From NCBI RefSeq assembly GCF_009729855.1, contig NZ_WODA01000006.1, positions 124,001 through 188,000 on the forward strand: 64,000 nucleotides of DNA, read 5' to 3'. Origin of the DNA: Agromyces luteolus (GTDB lineage: Bacteria > Actinomycetota > Actinomycetes > Actinomycetales > Microbacteriaceae). The notes under the pieces were generated by a model. The model ran no database searches. It was not told the DNA's origin and saw only the letters and a program-made list of their open reading frames with translations. Shown here in pieces: positions 25,425 through 34,786 of the stretch (position 1 is its first letter; every line of letters starts with the position of its first letter). The position numbers and the translations under genes are program-made.

Positions 25425-26588
25425 TCACAGCCACTGCATCGTGAACGCGCGGCCGAGCACGCCGCGCAGTCCGGGCAGCCCGAGCACGCGCACCGCCGCG
25501 TTGCGCGTCCGCAGCCGCACGCCGGTCGCGGGCGCGCCCATCCGCATGTTGAACGCCGCCTGCCGCGTCGCGCGGAGCGCGGCCGCGCGCCGCGACCGGT
25601 CGTAGGCCGCGAACACGTCGATCGGGGCGGCCGCGGCGAGCGCGGCGGCGAGTTCCCGGTCGAGGTGCACGGCGTCGCTCCATCCGAGGTTCATGCCCTG
25701 CCCGCCGATCGGGCTGATCTCGTGCGCGGCGTCGCCGACGAGCGCGACCCGGCCGGAGGACATCGGGTGCGCGACGTGCTGCGCCGCCACGAACGCGGTG
25801 GGGCTGGTCGCGGCATCCGTGTCGAACGACGACCCGGTGCGCGATTCGACGACGGTCGCGATCGCGGCGGCGTCGAGCTCGGCGGGCTCGCGTCGCACCC
25901 GAGCGACCCAGCGACGCCGGCCGCCGGGCATCGGGAACGACTCGACGACGCCGGCGGGCTCGAAGTGCAGCAGTGCGGTCTCGGGCGCCCCCGTGTCGTC
26001 GCGCGTGTCGCACATGACGTACGAGGCTCGGCCCCGGCGCGGCCTCCAGTCGGCGCCGATGAGCGAGCGGATGCCGCTGCGAACGCCGTCGGCGCCGACG
26101 GCGTAGCGCGCCGGCACGTCGAGCTTCGCGTCGCCGTCGACCGCGTGCACCACGAGGTGCGTCCCCCGATCGGTGACGCCGGTGACCTCGACGCCGCGGC
26201 GGAGCGAGACGGTGCGGGCGCCGTCGATCCGCTCCTCGAGGAGGGCCTCGACCTCGAGCTGCGGCAGCGAGTGCACCATCCCGGAGCGCGGGAACCGGAG
26301 GCGGCCGAGCGTTCGCCCGTCGCACGTGACGCGGCCGTCGCGGATGACCACGGCCCGGCGTCGCACCTCGTCGCCGACGCCCGCGGCTGCGAGCGCGCGG
26401 AGCCCGGGCGGGTGGATGCCGATCGCGCGCGACGGGGTGGCGGCCGGGTCGGGAGCGTGGCGCCGTTCGAGGACGACCGCGTCGAGGCCGCGCCGCGCCA
26501 GCAGGCACCCGAGCAGCAGCCCCACGGCGCCGCCGCCGACGACGACCACGTCGTGCATCGGCCGCGCGCCGGACCCCGCCTCACTCAT
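25425..26588 (-). CDS. FAD-dependent monooxygenase, SrsC-like
   Basis: Flavoprotein hydroxylase of 387 residues in the PHBH fold. It has the FAD-binding [20 protein letters not shown] (from residue 14), the DG motif ([16 protein letters not shown]) and the second FAD motif [29 protein letters not shown]. It is the third gene of the polyketide operon and overlaps the methyltransferase stop by 8 bp. In srsABC of Streptomyces griseus the corresponding enzyme hydroxylates alkylresorcinols toward quinones. That role here is inferred from gene order. No signal peptide or membrane anchor is seen. Confidence 0.88.
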   Translation of the reverse strand: MSEAGSGARPMHDVVVVGGGAVGLLLGCLLARRGLDAVVLERRHAPDPAATPSRAIGIHPPGLRALAAAGVGDEVRRRAVVIRDGRVTCDGRTLGRLRFPRSGMVHSLPQLEVEALLEERIDGARTVSLRRGVEVTGVTDRGTHLVVHAVDGDAKLDVPARYAVGADGVRSGIRSLIGADWRPRRGRASYVMCDTRDDTGAPETALLHFEPAGVVESFPMPGGRRRWVARVRREPAELDAAAIATVVESRTGSSFDTDAATSPTAFVAAQHVAHPMSSGRVALVGDAAHEISPIGGQGMNLGWSDAVHLDRELAAALAAAAPIDVFAAYDRSRRAAALRATRQAAFNMRMGAPATGVRLRTRNAAVRVLGLPGLRGVLGRAFTMQWL

Positions 26589-27342
26589 CGGGGATCTCGC
26601 TGCCCCACACCAGTTCGAGCCGCGACGGGAAGCTGCGCTTGACGCGCCAGCCCGGCGGGAGGGCGCGCGCGAGCTCGGGCACGGTGTGGCTGCGCCGGAT
26701 CGAGGTGAGCCCGTCGGGGCGGATGTACGAACCCGCGAACACGTTCCAGGCGAACGGCAGCGTCGCGGCCCAGAACCCCACGTAGGCCCCTCGGCTGCGC
26801 TCGATGTCGCCGTGCACGCCGATGCCGCCCGGCGCGACGAGCCGTTCGGTGTCGGCGAGCAGCGCGCCGAGCTCGGCCGCGCCGAGGTGGTGCAGCACGT
26901 GGTTCGACCAGACCACGTCGAAGGTCTCGCCCTCGGCGACGAGGTCGGCGGTCGTCGCCACCCGGACCTGGAATCCTCGCGTCGCGAAACGCGACGCGGC
27001 CGCCACGGCACGCTCGTCGGGGTCGATCGCGACGACCTCGAGCCGCAACCCGTCGCGCCCGGCGAGCTGGAGGATGCGGAAGGGCAGGTCGCCGCCGCCC
27101 GCGCCGATGTCGAGCAGGCGCGCCCGGTGCGTCGTCGCGAGGTGCGGCCGCACCCACTCCTCGTACACGGCCGCGGGCCGCGACACGATCCGGTTCACGA
27201 GTCCGAAGCGGTGGAACGTCCGTTCGAGCGCCGCGGGATCGGCGGCCGGGTCGTCCATCAGCTCGCGCGCGTCCACGTCCCGGTGGTCGAGCGTGGCGAG
27301 CGCGTGCAGCAGCCCGGGCTCGCGGCCGTCGGGTCGCGGCAT
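26581..27342 (-). CDS. class I SAM methyltransferase, SrsB-like position
   Basis: A 253-residue Rossmann methyltransferase. Motif I is LLDIGAGGGDLPFRIL (residues 76-91), followed by VVAIDPDERAVAAA and the post-motif FDVVWSNHVLHHLGAAELGALL. It starts 3 bp after the polyketide synthase stop and overlaps the monooxygenase start, so the three are certainly cotranscribed. The probable substrate is the resorcinol or pyrone made by the synthase. The HRFGLVNRIVSRPAAVYEEW segment resembles methyltransferases paired with type III synthases. The exact position methylated cannot be told. Confidence 0.88.
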   Translation of the reverse strand: MPRPDGREPGLLHALATLDHRDVDARELMDDPAADPAALERTFHRFGLVNRIVSRPAAVYEEWVRPHLATTHRARLLDIGAGGGDLPFRILQLAGRDGLRLEVVAIDPDERAVAAASRFATRGFQVRVATTADLVAEGETFDVVWSNHVLHHLGAAELGALLADTERLVAPGGIGVHGDIERSRGAYVGFWAATLPFAWNVFAGSYIRPDGLTSIRRSHTVPELARALPPGWRVKRSFPSRLELVWGSEIPDE

Positions 27343-27345
27343 CCG

Positions 27346-28494
27346 TCAGCCCTTCACCGTCATCAGGGCGGACTCGACGGTGAGGCCCGGTCCGAAGGCC
27401 ATCGCCGCGACGCGGTCGCCGTCCTCGGAGGATGCGCGGTCGAGGATGTTGCGGAGCACGAACAGCACGGTCGCGCTCGACATGTTGCCGAAGTCGCGCA
27501 GCGTCTCGCGCGCGGGCTCGAGCTGCGGCTCGGTGAGCCTCAGGCGCGACTCGACCTTGTCGAGGATGCTGCGCCCGCCCGGGTGGATCGCCCAGTGCGC
27601 GACGCGCTCGCCCGCGGCATCCGTCGCCAGGCCCTCGGCGAGTTCGTCGTCGGGCGCGAACAGCGGCTCGAGCGCCCCGGTGATGTGGTCGTCGATGATC
27701 GCCGGGATCGCATTGGAGAGCACCATCTCGAAGCCGTGGTCGCCGATCTTCCAGGCCATGTCGCCCTCGCCCACGGGCGTGATGCGGGTCTCGAACCGGT
27801 CGAGGGCGAACGCGCGCTCGCCCTCCTCGAGCGGTCGCGCCGTGACGATGCCCGCTCCCGCTCCGTCGGCGAAGAGCGACGACGCGACGATCGTGTCGGG
27901 GTCGTTCGACGAGCGCAGGTGCAGCGTGCAGAGCTCGACGCTCACGACGAGCACGACCGCGTCGGGGTCGGCCTCGCAGAACTGCGCGGCGTTGCGGAGC
28001 GCCGGCATCGAGGCGTAGCAGCCCATGAAGCCGAGGTGGTAGCGCTGCACGGCCGGGCCGAGCCCGAGGTCGCGCACGAGCATGTAGTCGGGCCCCGGCG
28101 CGTAGAACCCCGTGCACGAGACGGTCACGACGTGCGTGATGTCGGATGCCTCGATGCCGGGCGTCGCTTCAATGGCGCGCCGACCCGCCTCGAGGTACAT
28201 CTTCGTCGCCTCGGTCGCGTAGATCTCGTTGCGCGCCTTCGTTCCCGGCATCAGCAGCTCGCCGGAGACGCGGTCGAAGAAGATCGGCTCGTCGTCGCGT
28301 TCGTCGAAGGTCAGCTCCTCGAGCACGCTGTAGCGACGGTCGATCCCCGACACGTCGAACGACGTCGTGATGATCCGCTGCGCGAGCCGGTTGAGGCCCG
28401 GCTGCGCGGCGAACACGTCGCGGACGGCGGGCTGCGGCAGCACGGTGGCGGGCACGGCGGTCGAGAGACCCCGCAGGTGCACCCCCGCGCTCAT
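27346..28494 (-). CDS. type III polyketide synthase
   Basis: Chalcone-synthase-like ketosynthase of 382 residues. The catalytic triad can be placed at Cys159 (LGFMGCYASMPALR), His304 (WAIHPGGRSILD) and Asn337 (DFGNMSSATVLF). The family opening has RIITTSFDVSGIDRRYS. It would condense a fatty acyl starter with malonyl-CoA to an alkylresorcinol or alkylpyrone. The ATG at 28494 follows GAGG at about 8 nt; TAGTCT (28551-28556 minus) is a likely -10. It heads the operon with the methyltransferase and monooxygenase, the same order as srsABC. Starter chain length is not predictable from sequence alone. Confidence 0.92.
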   Translation of the reverse strand: MSAGVHLRGLSTAVPATVLPQPAVRDVFAAQPGLNRLAQRIITTSFDVSGIDRRYSVLEELTFDERDDEPIFFDRVSGELLMPGTKARNEIYATEATKMYLEAGRRAIEATPGIEASDITHVVTVSCTGFYAPGPDYMLVRDLGLGPAVQRYHLGFMGCYASMPALRNAAQFCEADPDAVVLVVSVELCTLHLRSSNDPDTIVASSLFADGAGAGIVTARPLEEGERAFALDRFETRITPVGEGDMAWKIGDHGFEMVLSNAIPAIIDDHITGALEPLFAPDDELAEGLATDAAGERVAHWAIHPGGRSILDKVESRLRLTEPQLEPARETLRDFGNMSSATVLFVLRNILDRASSEDGDRVAAMAFGPGLTVESALMTVKG

Positions 28495-28550
28495 GCCGTC
28501 GTCCTCGGATCGGTTCGTCGCTGCGGCATGGGTGCCCCCTTCCCGCTTGC

Positions 28551-28556
28551 AGACTA
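28551..28556 (-). promoter_or_regulatory. possible -10 element of the polyketide operon
   Basis: TAGTCT on the minus strand about 56 nt before the synthase ATG, leaving room for a leader with a Shine-Dalgarno site. Confidence 0.35.
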
Positions 28557-28608
28557 GCCGCGCCGACCATCGCCGATCCAGCATCGCGGGCGCATCCACG
28601 GCTCGCGT

Positions 28609-30378
28609 TCAGCCGGCGCGCTCCGCGGCCCACGCGAGCGCGTCGCGGTGCGCCGTGCGCACCGTCTCGCCCAGCCACTCGGTGCCGCGGTACACGCCGT
28701 CATCGCCGATCACCTCGGTCACCCCGCCGTGGCGCAGCTGCGAGGCGACCTCCTCGGTGGTCACGATGAGCCGGAGCGCCGAACCCCGGTCGCGCAGGTC
28801 GACCGCGTACCGGCGCAGCACCTCGACGAGCGAGAGCCCGAGCTGGTCGACGCCGCGCAGGCGGAGGATCACGACCGAACCGGTCGACGTGGGCTCGACC
28901 CGAGGCAGGCGCGACTCGAAGACGGGCGCGCTGGCGAAGAACAGGCTCCCGTACGGCTGGACCACGACGACCTCGTGCGCCGGGACCACCTCGACCGGCT
29001 CGGTCTCCCGGATCCGCCCGTCCGGCCGGAACTCCACCTGCCGGACCCGGATCCGGTTGGACTGCTGGACGACGAACATCACGATGCCGAGCCCGACGCC
29101 GACGAGCACCGCGTACTGCAGCGGGATCAACAGCGTGAGGACGAAGGTGACCGCCATCACCGCGATCTGCACCGCGCCGGTGCGCGCCACCGAGACGACC
29201 TTGGCCGGCTTGATCGACCCGATGCCGACGACGATGAGCAGCGCGGCCAGGGACGGCATCGCGACGAACGCGACGACGCCCGAGGCGAACAGGATGACCG
29301 CGGCCATCACGGCGCTCGCGAACAGCAGGGCGAGCCGGGTGCGCGCACCCGCCGCCGCGATGAGCGCCGACGCCGACATCGAGCCGCCCACCGGCATGCC
29401 CTGGAAGACGCCCGCCACGAGGTTGCCGGCCCCCTGGCCGACGAAGTCGTGGGAGGCGTCCGCCGGACGTCCGTCGAGGTTCGGCACGCCGGCCGAGACG
29501 GCCGCGCCCTGCACGAGGCCGACGAACGCCAGCGAGATCGCGGGCACGAGCAGGTACGCGACGTCCTCCAGCGAGGGCAGGACCGGCCCCGGGAGCCCGC
29601 TCGGCACGTCGGCGATGTCGGCGACGGTGGCGACGTCCCAGTCGAGCCAGAGCGTGAACGCGAAGGCGAGCAGCGAGCCGACCGCGACCGCCACCACGAG
29701 CCCGAACGACTTCAGCGGCGTGCGCGTGAGCACCACGATGAGCGCGAGGGAGAGGATGCCGACCACGGTCGTCGGCAGGTCGACCTCCACGACGTGGACG
29801 GCGAGGTCGAACGCGCGGAGCACGCGGTTGGCGGCGTCGCTCTCGTAGCCGGTGAGGTTCGCGAGCTGGCCGAGCACGATGTTGACGCCGACGGCGGTCA
29901 CGAATCCCGTCATCACCGCGGTCGGCACGAACCGGAGGAGGCGACCCCCGCGGAGGAGGCCGGCGACCAGCATGACGATGCCGGTGAGCATCGCGAGCGT
30001 GAACAGGGCCCGATCGGGGTCCGCGCGCGAGGCGAGGTCGGTGTCGGCGACGACGAGCGCCATCGCGCCCGTGGCCTGCACGGCCATGAACGAGCTGCTC
30101 GTGAAGAACGCGGCCCCCGCCATCCCGAAGAGGTACGCGTAGAGGCCCGCGAGCGGGTTCACGCCGGCGAGCACGCCGCTCGCGAGGCCGTCGGGGACGC
30201 TCTCGACGCCGAGCACGACGCCCGCGACGGCGTCCTTCCCGAGCGTCTCGCGCCGGAAGAGCCGTCGCGCGCGCCGGGCGCCGGGGACGCGGGCCCAGGG
30301 GGGCTCCGGCCCGGGCTCCGGGCTGGGCCCGGGCTCCGGCGAGCGGCCCGGCTCGGCCGAGGGGTCAGGCTCGGTCAT
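28609..30378 (-). CDS. SulP family anion transporter with STAS domain
   Basis: SLC26/SulP permease of 589 residues with a cytoplasmic STAS domain. The N-terminal ~45 residues are a Pro-Glu-Gly-Ser low-complexity tail made of repeated PEPGPS-like units. The transport core shows VAGVVLGVESVPDGLASGVLAGVNPLAGLYAYLFG (helix 1 and the substrate loop), GGSMSASALI and VGIGSIKP. The STAS domain (about residues 440-560) begins with VVVVQPYGSLFFASAPVF and has VVILRLRGVDQLG. Sulfate is the classic substrate but bicarbonate or other anions are possible. ATG 30378 (MTEPDP) is preferred over 30402, giving a 14-bp overlap with the AI-2E gene. Confidence 0.88.
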   Translation of the reverse strand: MTEPDPSAEPGRSPEPGPSPEPGPEPPWARVPGARRARRLFRRETLGKDAVAGVVLGVESVPDGLASGVLAGVNPLAGLYAYLFGMAGAAFFTSSSFMAVQATGAMALVVADTDLASRADPDRALFTLAMLTGIVMLVAGLLRGGRLLRFVPTAVMTGFVTAVGVNIVLGQLANLTGYESDAANRVLRAFDLAVHVVEVDLPTTVVGILSLALIVVLTRTPLKSFGLVVAVAVGSLLAFAFTLWLDWDVATVADIADVPSGLPGPVLPSLEDVAYLLVPAISLAFVGLVQGAAVSAGVPNLDGRPADASHDFVGQGAGNLVAGVFQGMPVGGSMSASALIAAAGARTRLALLFASAVMAAVILFASGVVAFVAMPSLAALLIVVGIGSIKPAKVVSVARTGAVQIAVMAVTFVLTLLIPLQYAVLVGVGLGIVMFVVQQSNRIRVRQVEFRPDGRIRETEPVEVVPAHEVVVVQPYGSLFFASAPVFESRLPRVEPTSTGSVVILRLRGVDQLGLSLVEVLRRYAVDLRDRGSALRLIVTTEEVASQLRHGGVTEVIGDDGVYRGTEWLGETVRTAHRDALAWAAERAG

Positions 30379-31489
30379 CCGGCGCCGGTTCCGAGGCGGC
30401 ATCCGCCGTGGCCCCCGCCGGCGGCCCGGCGGCCCGGATCGCCGCGTTCCCCGAGAGCCAGCGCAGCCACCCGTCGCGGTCGCCGAGCAGCGCCTCGCGC
30501 GCGGCGAGCGTGAGCGGGATCGACAGGATGGCGCCGAGCGGGCCGATCACGAACGTCCAGAACACGACCGAGAAGAAGCTCAGCGTGAGCGAGAGGTCGA
30601 CCGCGTCGCTGACGAACTTCGGCTGCACGAGCACCTGCAGCACCACGTTCACGACGGAGTAGACCGCGATCACCACGAGGAGCAGCGGCACGCCCCCGAC
30701 CACGAACGCGAGCACCGCCGGCGGGATGAGGCCCAGCACGAACCCGATGTTCGGGATGAAGTTCGTGACGAACGCGAGGATCGCCCACACCGCCGGGATC
30801 GGGATGCCGAGCGCCCAGAGCGCGAGCCCGTCGATGACCGCGACGATCGCGCCGAACGACGCGTTCACGACGTAGTAGCGGCGGACCGAGGAGTTCAGCG
30901 CCCGGATGCGATCGAGACGCGGGCGGATGCCGGCGCCGAAGGCGCGTTCGGCGCGACGGTACCGGGCTGCGTCGGCGGCCATGAAGATCACGTAGGCGAG
31001 CACGAAGAACGCGGCCGTGAGGAACCCGAGCAGCCACCCGCCGAGGCCCTGCGCGAGCTCGAGCAGCGCCGACGGGTCGAGCGCCGACGCCGTGGCATCC
31101 GCGAGCTGGTCGCCGAGCCCGACCGACGCGAGCCAGGCGGCGACGGATGCCACGGCCGCCTGCAGCTCGTCGACGACGTCGACCACGAGGTCGGCGAACT
31201 CGACGCCGGCGAACACGAGCAGGGCGGCGAGCACCGCGAGGATCAGGTAGGCGACCGCGATCACCACGGTCGTCGCCGCCCAGCGGGGCCAGCCGCGACG
31301 CTCGAGCGGATGCCGGATCGGGTGCACGATGACGACGAGCACCACGGCGAGCGCGAGGGGCGCGACGAGCTCGCGCGCGAACCAGAGGGCGACGAGCACG
31401 AGCAGCGCGGCGATGACGGTCACGCCGGCGCGCAGGCCCGGACCGCTCGCGCCGGCGGGGGCGGGGAGGGGAGGCGCCTGGTCGGTCAC
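30365..31489 (-). CDS. AI-2E family transporter
   Basis: A 374-residue polytopic protein of the AI-2 exporter (PerM) family with about eight membrane segments. The C-terminal signature region LGIPIPAVWAILAFVTNFIPNIGFVLGLIPPAVLAF is intact, as is the LVQPKFVSDAVDLSLTLSFFSVVFWTFVIGPLGAILSIPL stretch. Members export autoinducer-2 or act as Na+/H+ antiporters. The open frame extends to a GTG at 31528, but TATCGT sits 7 nt before the GTG at 31489, matching the leaderless pattern. It overlaps the downstream SulP gene. Confidence 0.87.
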   Translation of the reverse strand: MTDQAPPLPAPAGASGPGLRAGVTVIAALLVLVALWFARELVAPLALAVVLVVIVHPIRHPLERRGWPRWAATTVVIAVAYLILAVLAALLVFAGVEFADLVVDVVDELQAAVASVAAWLASVGLGDQLADATASALDPSALLELAQGLGGWLLGFLTAAFFVLAYVIFMAADAARYRRAERAFGAGIRPRLDRIRALNSSVRRYYVVNASFGAIVAVIDGLALWALGIPIPAVWAILAFVTNFIPNIGFVLGLIPPAVLAFVVGGVPLLLVVIAVYSVVNVVLQVLVQPKFVSDAVDLSLTLSFFSVVFWTFVIGPLGAILSIPLTLAAREALLGDRDGWLRWLSGNAAIRAAGPPAGATADAASEPAPDDRA

Positions 31490-31496
31490 GGACCCC

Positions 31497-31502
31497 ACGA
31501 TA
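31497..31502 (-). promoter_or_regulatory. leaderless -10 element for AI-2E transporter
   Basis: TATCGT on the minus strand, 7 nt before the GTG at 31489. Confidence 0.55.
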
Positions 31503-31524
31503 GGCGGCGCCTCCCCTCCCGTGC

Positions 31525-33399
31525 TCACGGCAGCACGATGTCGAACGACGGATCACCGGGCTGCAGCACCGACATCAGCCGGTCGAGCACGTCGGTGTCG
31601 CCGCCGCGCTCGATGCCCGGGCTCTCCCGGTCGCCGCCGACGAGCGCGAGCATGCGGGGCTTCGCCAGGCTCACGGTCGCCTGCGCCGTCGACTCGTCGG
31701 CCGCCTTCTCGACGTAGACGAGCACGCCGTTGCGGAGCGTCACGCGGAAGTTCCGGCCGACGTCCGTGAAGGTGAGGTCGAGCGCGAGGTCGAGGTCCCA
31801 CGCCCTCGGGCCGTCGATGCTGATCGCGATCGCGTCGAGCAGCTGCTCGGGCGAGAGCTGGGCGAGGATCTCCGGGGCCGCGGTGCTCGTGGGCGTGCCG
31901 AAGTTCTCGCCGCGCAGCTCGGTCGCGCCGGAGAGGAAGAAGTTGCGCCACGGGCCGTTCTCGGCGCCGTAGGCGAGCTGCTCGAGCGTGTCCGCGTAGA
32001 GCGTGCGCGCCGCGGCGTGACCGGGGTCGGCGAACACCGCGTGGTCGAGCAGGGTCGCCGCCCACCGGAAGTCGCCCTCGTCGAACGCTTGCTGCGCGAC
32101 CTCGACGACGCGGTCGATGCCGCCGATGGCGGCGACGTACCGTTCGGCGAGCGGCTTCGGCGGGTGCGGCCACAGCCGCGCCGGGTTGCCGTCGAACCAG
32201 CCCATGTACCGCTGGTAGATCGCCTTCACGTTGTGGCTGACCGAACCGTAGTAGCCGCGCGCGTGCCAGGCGTTCTCGAGCGCGGGCGGCAGCTGGATCT
32301 CCTCCGCGATCTCGGCCCCGGTCATGCCCCGGTTGAGCATCCGGAGGGTCTGGTCGTGGAGGTACGCGTAGAGGTCGCGCTGCAGGCCGAGGAACTCGCG
32401 GATCTCATCCGCCCCCCAGGTCGGCCAGTGGTGCGAGGCGAAGACCACGTCGGCGCGGTCGCCGAAGCGCTCGATCGCCTCGGTGAGGTACTTCGACCAC
32501 ACGTGCGGGTCGCGCACGAGCGCGCCGCGGAGCGTGAGGAGGTTGTGCAGGTTGCGCGTGGCGTTCTCGGCCATGCACAGCGCCCGCCTGCCGGGGAAGA
32601 GGAAGTGCATCTCGGCGGGTGCCTCGGTGCCCGGCGCCATCTGGAACTCGATCTCGACTCCGTCGACGACGTGCGTCTCGCCGGTGCTCCGGATCTCGAG
32701 CGTCGGGACGAGGATGCCCGCACGGCCCTTCGACGTCGACTGCCCGAGGCCCGCCCCGACCGCGCCCTTCGGCCCGCGGTCGAGCGAGGCGCCGTACATG
32801 TAGCCCGCGCGTCGCCCCATCGCCGTGCCGGCGTACACGTTCTCGGCGACGGCCTCGCCGACGATGCCGAGCGGGGCGATGACCTGCACGCCGCCGGGCC
32901 GCACGTCCTCCGGGTCGACGACGCCCAGCACCCCGCCGAAGTGGTCGATGTGGCTGTGCGTGAAGATGACCGCGGTGACCGGCCGGTCGCCGCGGTGCGC
33001 GCGGTAGAGCGCGAGCGCGGCCGCCGCCGTCTCCTTCGAGATGAGCGGGTCGATCACGATGACGCCCGTGTCGCCCTCCACGAAGCTCACGTTCGAGAGG
33101 TCGAGCCCGCGCGCCTGGAAGATGCCCTCGGCGACCTCGAAGAGTCCCTGCTTCGACACGAGCGTCGACTGCCGCCAGAGGCTCGGGTTCACGGTGTCGG
33201 GCGCGTCGCCGGTGATGAAGGCGAACTCGTTCGCGTCCCACACGACGTTCCCGTCGGCGTCGCGGATCTCACCCGGTTCGAGCGCCGCGACGAACCCCCG
33301 TTCGGCGGCATCGAAGTCCCGTCGGTCGCCGAACGGCAGCGAGGCGGCGAGCGCCGCCTGCTGCGCCCGGATCGCCTCGGTCGCCTCGTTCTGCTGCAT
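31525..33399 (-). CDS. alkyl sulfatase / SDS hydrolase (metallo-beta-lactamase fold)
   Basis: SdsA1-like type III alkyl sulfatase of 624 residues. The zinc motif THSHIDH is at residues 147-153, with further ligands expected in the AENATRNLHNLLTLRGA and FASHHWPTW segments. After the catalytic domain come the dimerisation region and a C-terminal SCP2-like domain (from about residue 500: EILAQLSPEQLLDAIAISIDGPRA). It hydrolyses primary alkyl sulfates such as SDS to alcohol and sulfate. No Sec signal peptide is visible. The start at 33399 has a strong GAGAGGGA site; the 33429 frame start has none. A SulP anion transporter lies two genes downstream, so sulfate release and transport may be linked. 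Confidence 0.92.
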   Translation of the reverse strand: MQQNEATEAIRAQQAALAASLPFGDRRDFDAAERGFVAALEPGEIRDADGNVVWDANEFAFITGDAPDTVNPSLWRQSTLVSKQGLFEVAEGIFQARGLDLSNVSFVEGDTGVIVIDPLISKETAAAALALYRAHRGDRPVTAVIFTHSHIDHFGGVLGVVDPEDVRPGGVQVIAPLGIVGEAVAENVYAGTAMGRRAGYMYGASLDRGPKGAVGAGLGQSTSKGRAGILVPTLEIRSTGETHVVDGVEIEFQMAPGTEAPAEMHFLFPGRRALCMAENATRNLHNLLTLRGALVRDPHVWSKYLTEAIERFGDRADVVFASHHWPTWGADEIREFLGLQRDLYAYLHDQTLRMLNRGMTGAEIAEEIQLPPALENAWHARGYYGSVSHNVKAIYQRYMGWFDGNPARLWPHPPKPLAERYVAAIGGIDRVVEVAQQAFDEGDFRWAATLLDHAVFADPGHAAARTLYADTLEQLAYGAENGPWRNFFLSGATELRGENFGTPTSTAAPEILAQLSPEQLLDAIAISIDGPRAWDLDLALDLTFTDVGRNFRVTLRNGVLVYVEKAADESTAQATVSLAKPRMLALVGGDRESPGIERGGDTDVLDRLMSVLQPGDPSFDIVLP

Positions 33400-33454
33400 G
33401 GTTCCCTCTCCATTCCCCACGTGGTCCATCCGACGCCGAACCGCGACGCCGGAG

Positions 33455-34126
33455 TCAGAAGTTGCCGATGCCCTTGCCGATCAGCACGGCCCCGATCACG
33501 AGCAGGAGGACGGCCATCACCGTCGCGTTGTTGTGCACGAGCCAGCCCCGCAGCCGCTCGAGCGGTTCCGCCATGCGGTCGGATGCCGCGAGGTAGGCGA
33601 TCACCGGCAGGGCGACGGATGCCGCGGCGATGACCGTGAACACGAGCAGCACCACCGCGGTCGGCCCGGCCCCCAGCGCGGCCGAGCCGATCGCCAGGCC
33701 CGCGCCGGCACCGAGCAGGAGGTTCTTCGGATTCACCGCGGCCAGGAGGAATCCGAGCCCGAACGCCCGTCCCGCGGTCATCGAGTCGATCCCGGCCATC
33801 CACTTCGGCAACGGCGGCTCGACGCCGGGTGCCGGACGACTGCGCCATTGGCGGAGGGCGAGGAACAGCAGGCCCGCCCCGAGCACGAGCTGCATGACCG
33901 CGGTGATCGGCTTCGGGTCATCCGAGTCGCCCTGGGGCAGCACCGCCGAGAGCAGGGTGAACACCGTCGCCGCCACCGCGATGCCGACGACCCAGCCGCC
34001 GAGGAATCCGACGCTCGTGGCCCGCGCCCTCGGCGAGAGCAGCATCAGGATCGCGGCGATGATCGGGATCGGGCTGATCGCGATGCCGACCGCCAGCGGA
34101 AGGGTCTCACCGATCACTGCGCCCAA
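33455..34126 (-). CDS. GAP/Sap-type (LysE-like) six-helix membrane protein
   Basis: A 223-residue protein with six hydrophobic segments. It starts LGAVIGETLPLAVGIAISPIPIIAAILMLLSPRARATSVGFLGGWVVG, which matches the GAP (Sap, sulfolipid-addressing) family of actinobacteria, whose members help place glycolipids in the cell envelope. The central AGRAFGLGFLLAAVNPKNLLLGAGAGLAI segment is also typical. A TTG start at 34126 is chosen because GAGGGGG lies about 5 nt before it; a GTG three codons later is possible. A 431-residue frame extending to 34750 is rejected, since it covers the next gene in another frame. Confidence 0.8.
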   Translation of the reverse strand: MGAVIGETLPLAVGIAISPIPIIAAILMLLSPRARATSVGFLGGWVVGIAVAATVFTLLSAVLPQGDSDDPKPITAVMQLVLGAGLLFLALRQWRSRPAPGVEPPLPKWMAGIDSMTAGRAFGLGFLLAAVNPKNLLLGAGAGLAIGSAALGAGPTAVVLLVFTVIAAASVALPVIAYLAASDRMAEPLERLRGWLVHNNATVMAVLLLVIGAVLIGKGIGNF

Positions 34127-34152
34127 CGTGTCCCCCTCGTGCTCGGAATCGG

Positions 34153-34776
34153 TCAGATCTTGATCGGGAACGTCGACAGGATGACGATGCCGACGATGGC
34201 GACGACCGCGGCGAGGCCCAGCAGCGTGCGCGCCACCCAGGGCGCGATCTCGCGCTGGGACATGGCGGTCAGGAAGAGCACGAGTGCGAACAGGACCGTG
34301 AGCAGCGAGTAGTTGTCGCCGCGCTGGTTGTTCTCGAGCGCCTCGGCGAACTTCGCGTCGGCGCGGGCGCTCAGCTCCTGGGCCTCGAACGTGCCCTCGG
34401 GAACGTACTCGTCGCGCGCGAAGGGTGCCCGCTCGACCTGGCCGTCCCGGACCCACGCGTCGTACGCGACCTCGAACTCGGGCGTGAACCGTTCGCGGAT
34501 GTAGTCCGCCAACTCCTCCTCGCCGCTTCCGGCCGCCTCCACGTAGGCGGCGTAGATGGTGAGGTCGAAGGAGGTCGCCGACCTCGCCTCGCCCTCGGCC
34601 GCGGCCGCCTGGATCCGCGCGCTCGACGCCTGGCTGAACGCGATCGACATCTCGCCGCCCCACTTGGACGCCTCGAAGCCGCACCACGCGGTGAGCACGG
34701 CGGTGATCGAGAGCAGGAAGACGCCGACGATCTCCGTGGCGCGCGTCCACCCGTCGCGCGTCTCGTGCTCCGTCAT
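34153..34776 (-). CDS. three-helix membrane protein of unknown function (DUF4337-like)
   Basis: A 207-residue protein. One membrane segment follows the N-terminus (about 15-35), then a soluble region of about 100 residues with many Ala and acidic residues (FSQASSARIQAAAAEGEARSATSFDLTIYAAYVEA), then two C-terminal segments (about 155-200). This layout with SKWGGEMSIAFSQASSARIQAA resembles DUF4337-type proteins. Function is unknown. It lies 26 bp upstream of the GAP-family gene in the same direction and may be cotranscribed. Confidence 0.72.
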   Translation of the reverse strand: MTEHETRDGWTRATEIVGVFLLSITAVLTAWCGFEASKWGGEMSIAFSQASSARIQAAAAEGEARSATSFDLTIYAAYVEAAGSGEEELADYIRERFTPEFEVAYDAWVRDGQVERAPFARDEYVPEGTFEAQELSARADAKFAEALENNQRGDNYSLLTVLFALVLFLTAMSQREIAPWVARTLLGLAAVVAIVGIVILSTFPIKI

Positions 34777-34786
34777 CGAGGGTCCG

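Noticed and set aside
28300..28600. Start of the polyketide synthase at the ATG near 28530
   Set aside because: That ATG is in another frame; the first in-frame ATG with a Shine-Dalgarno is at 28494.
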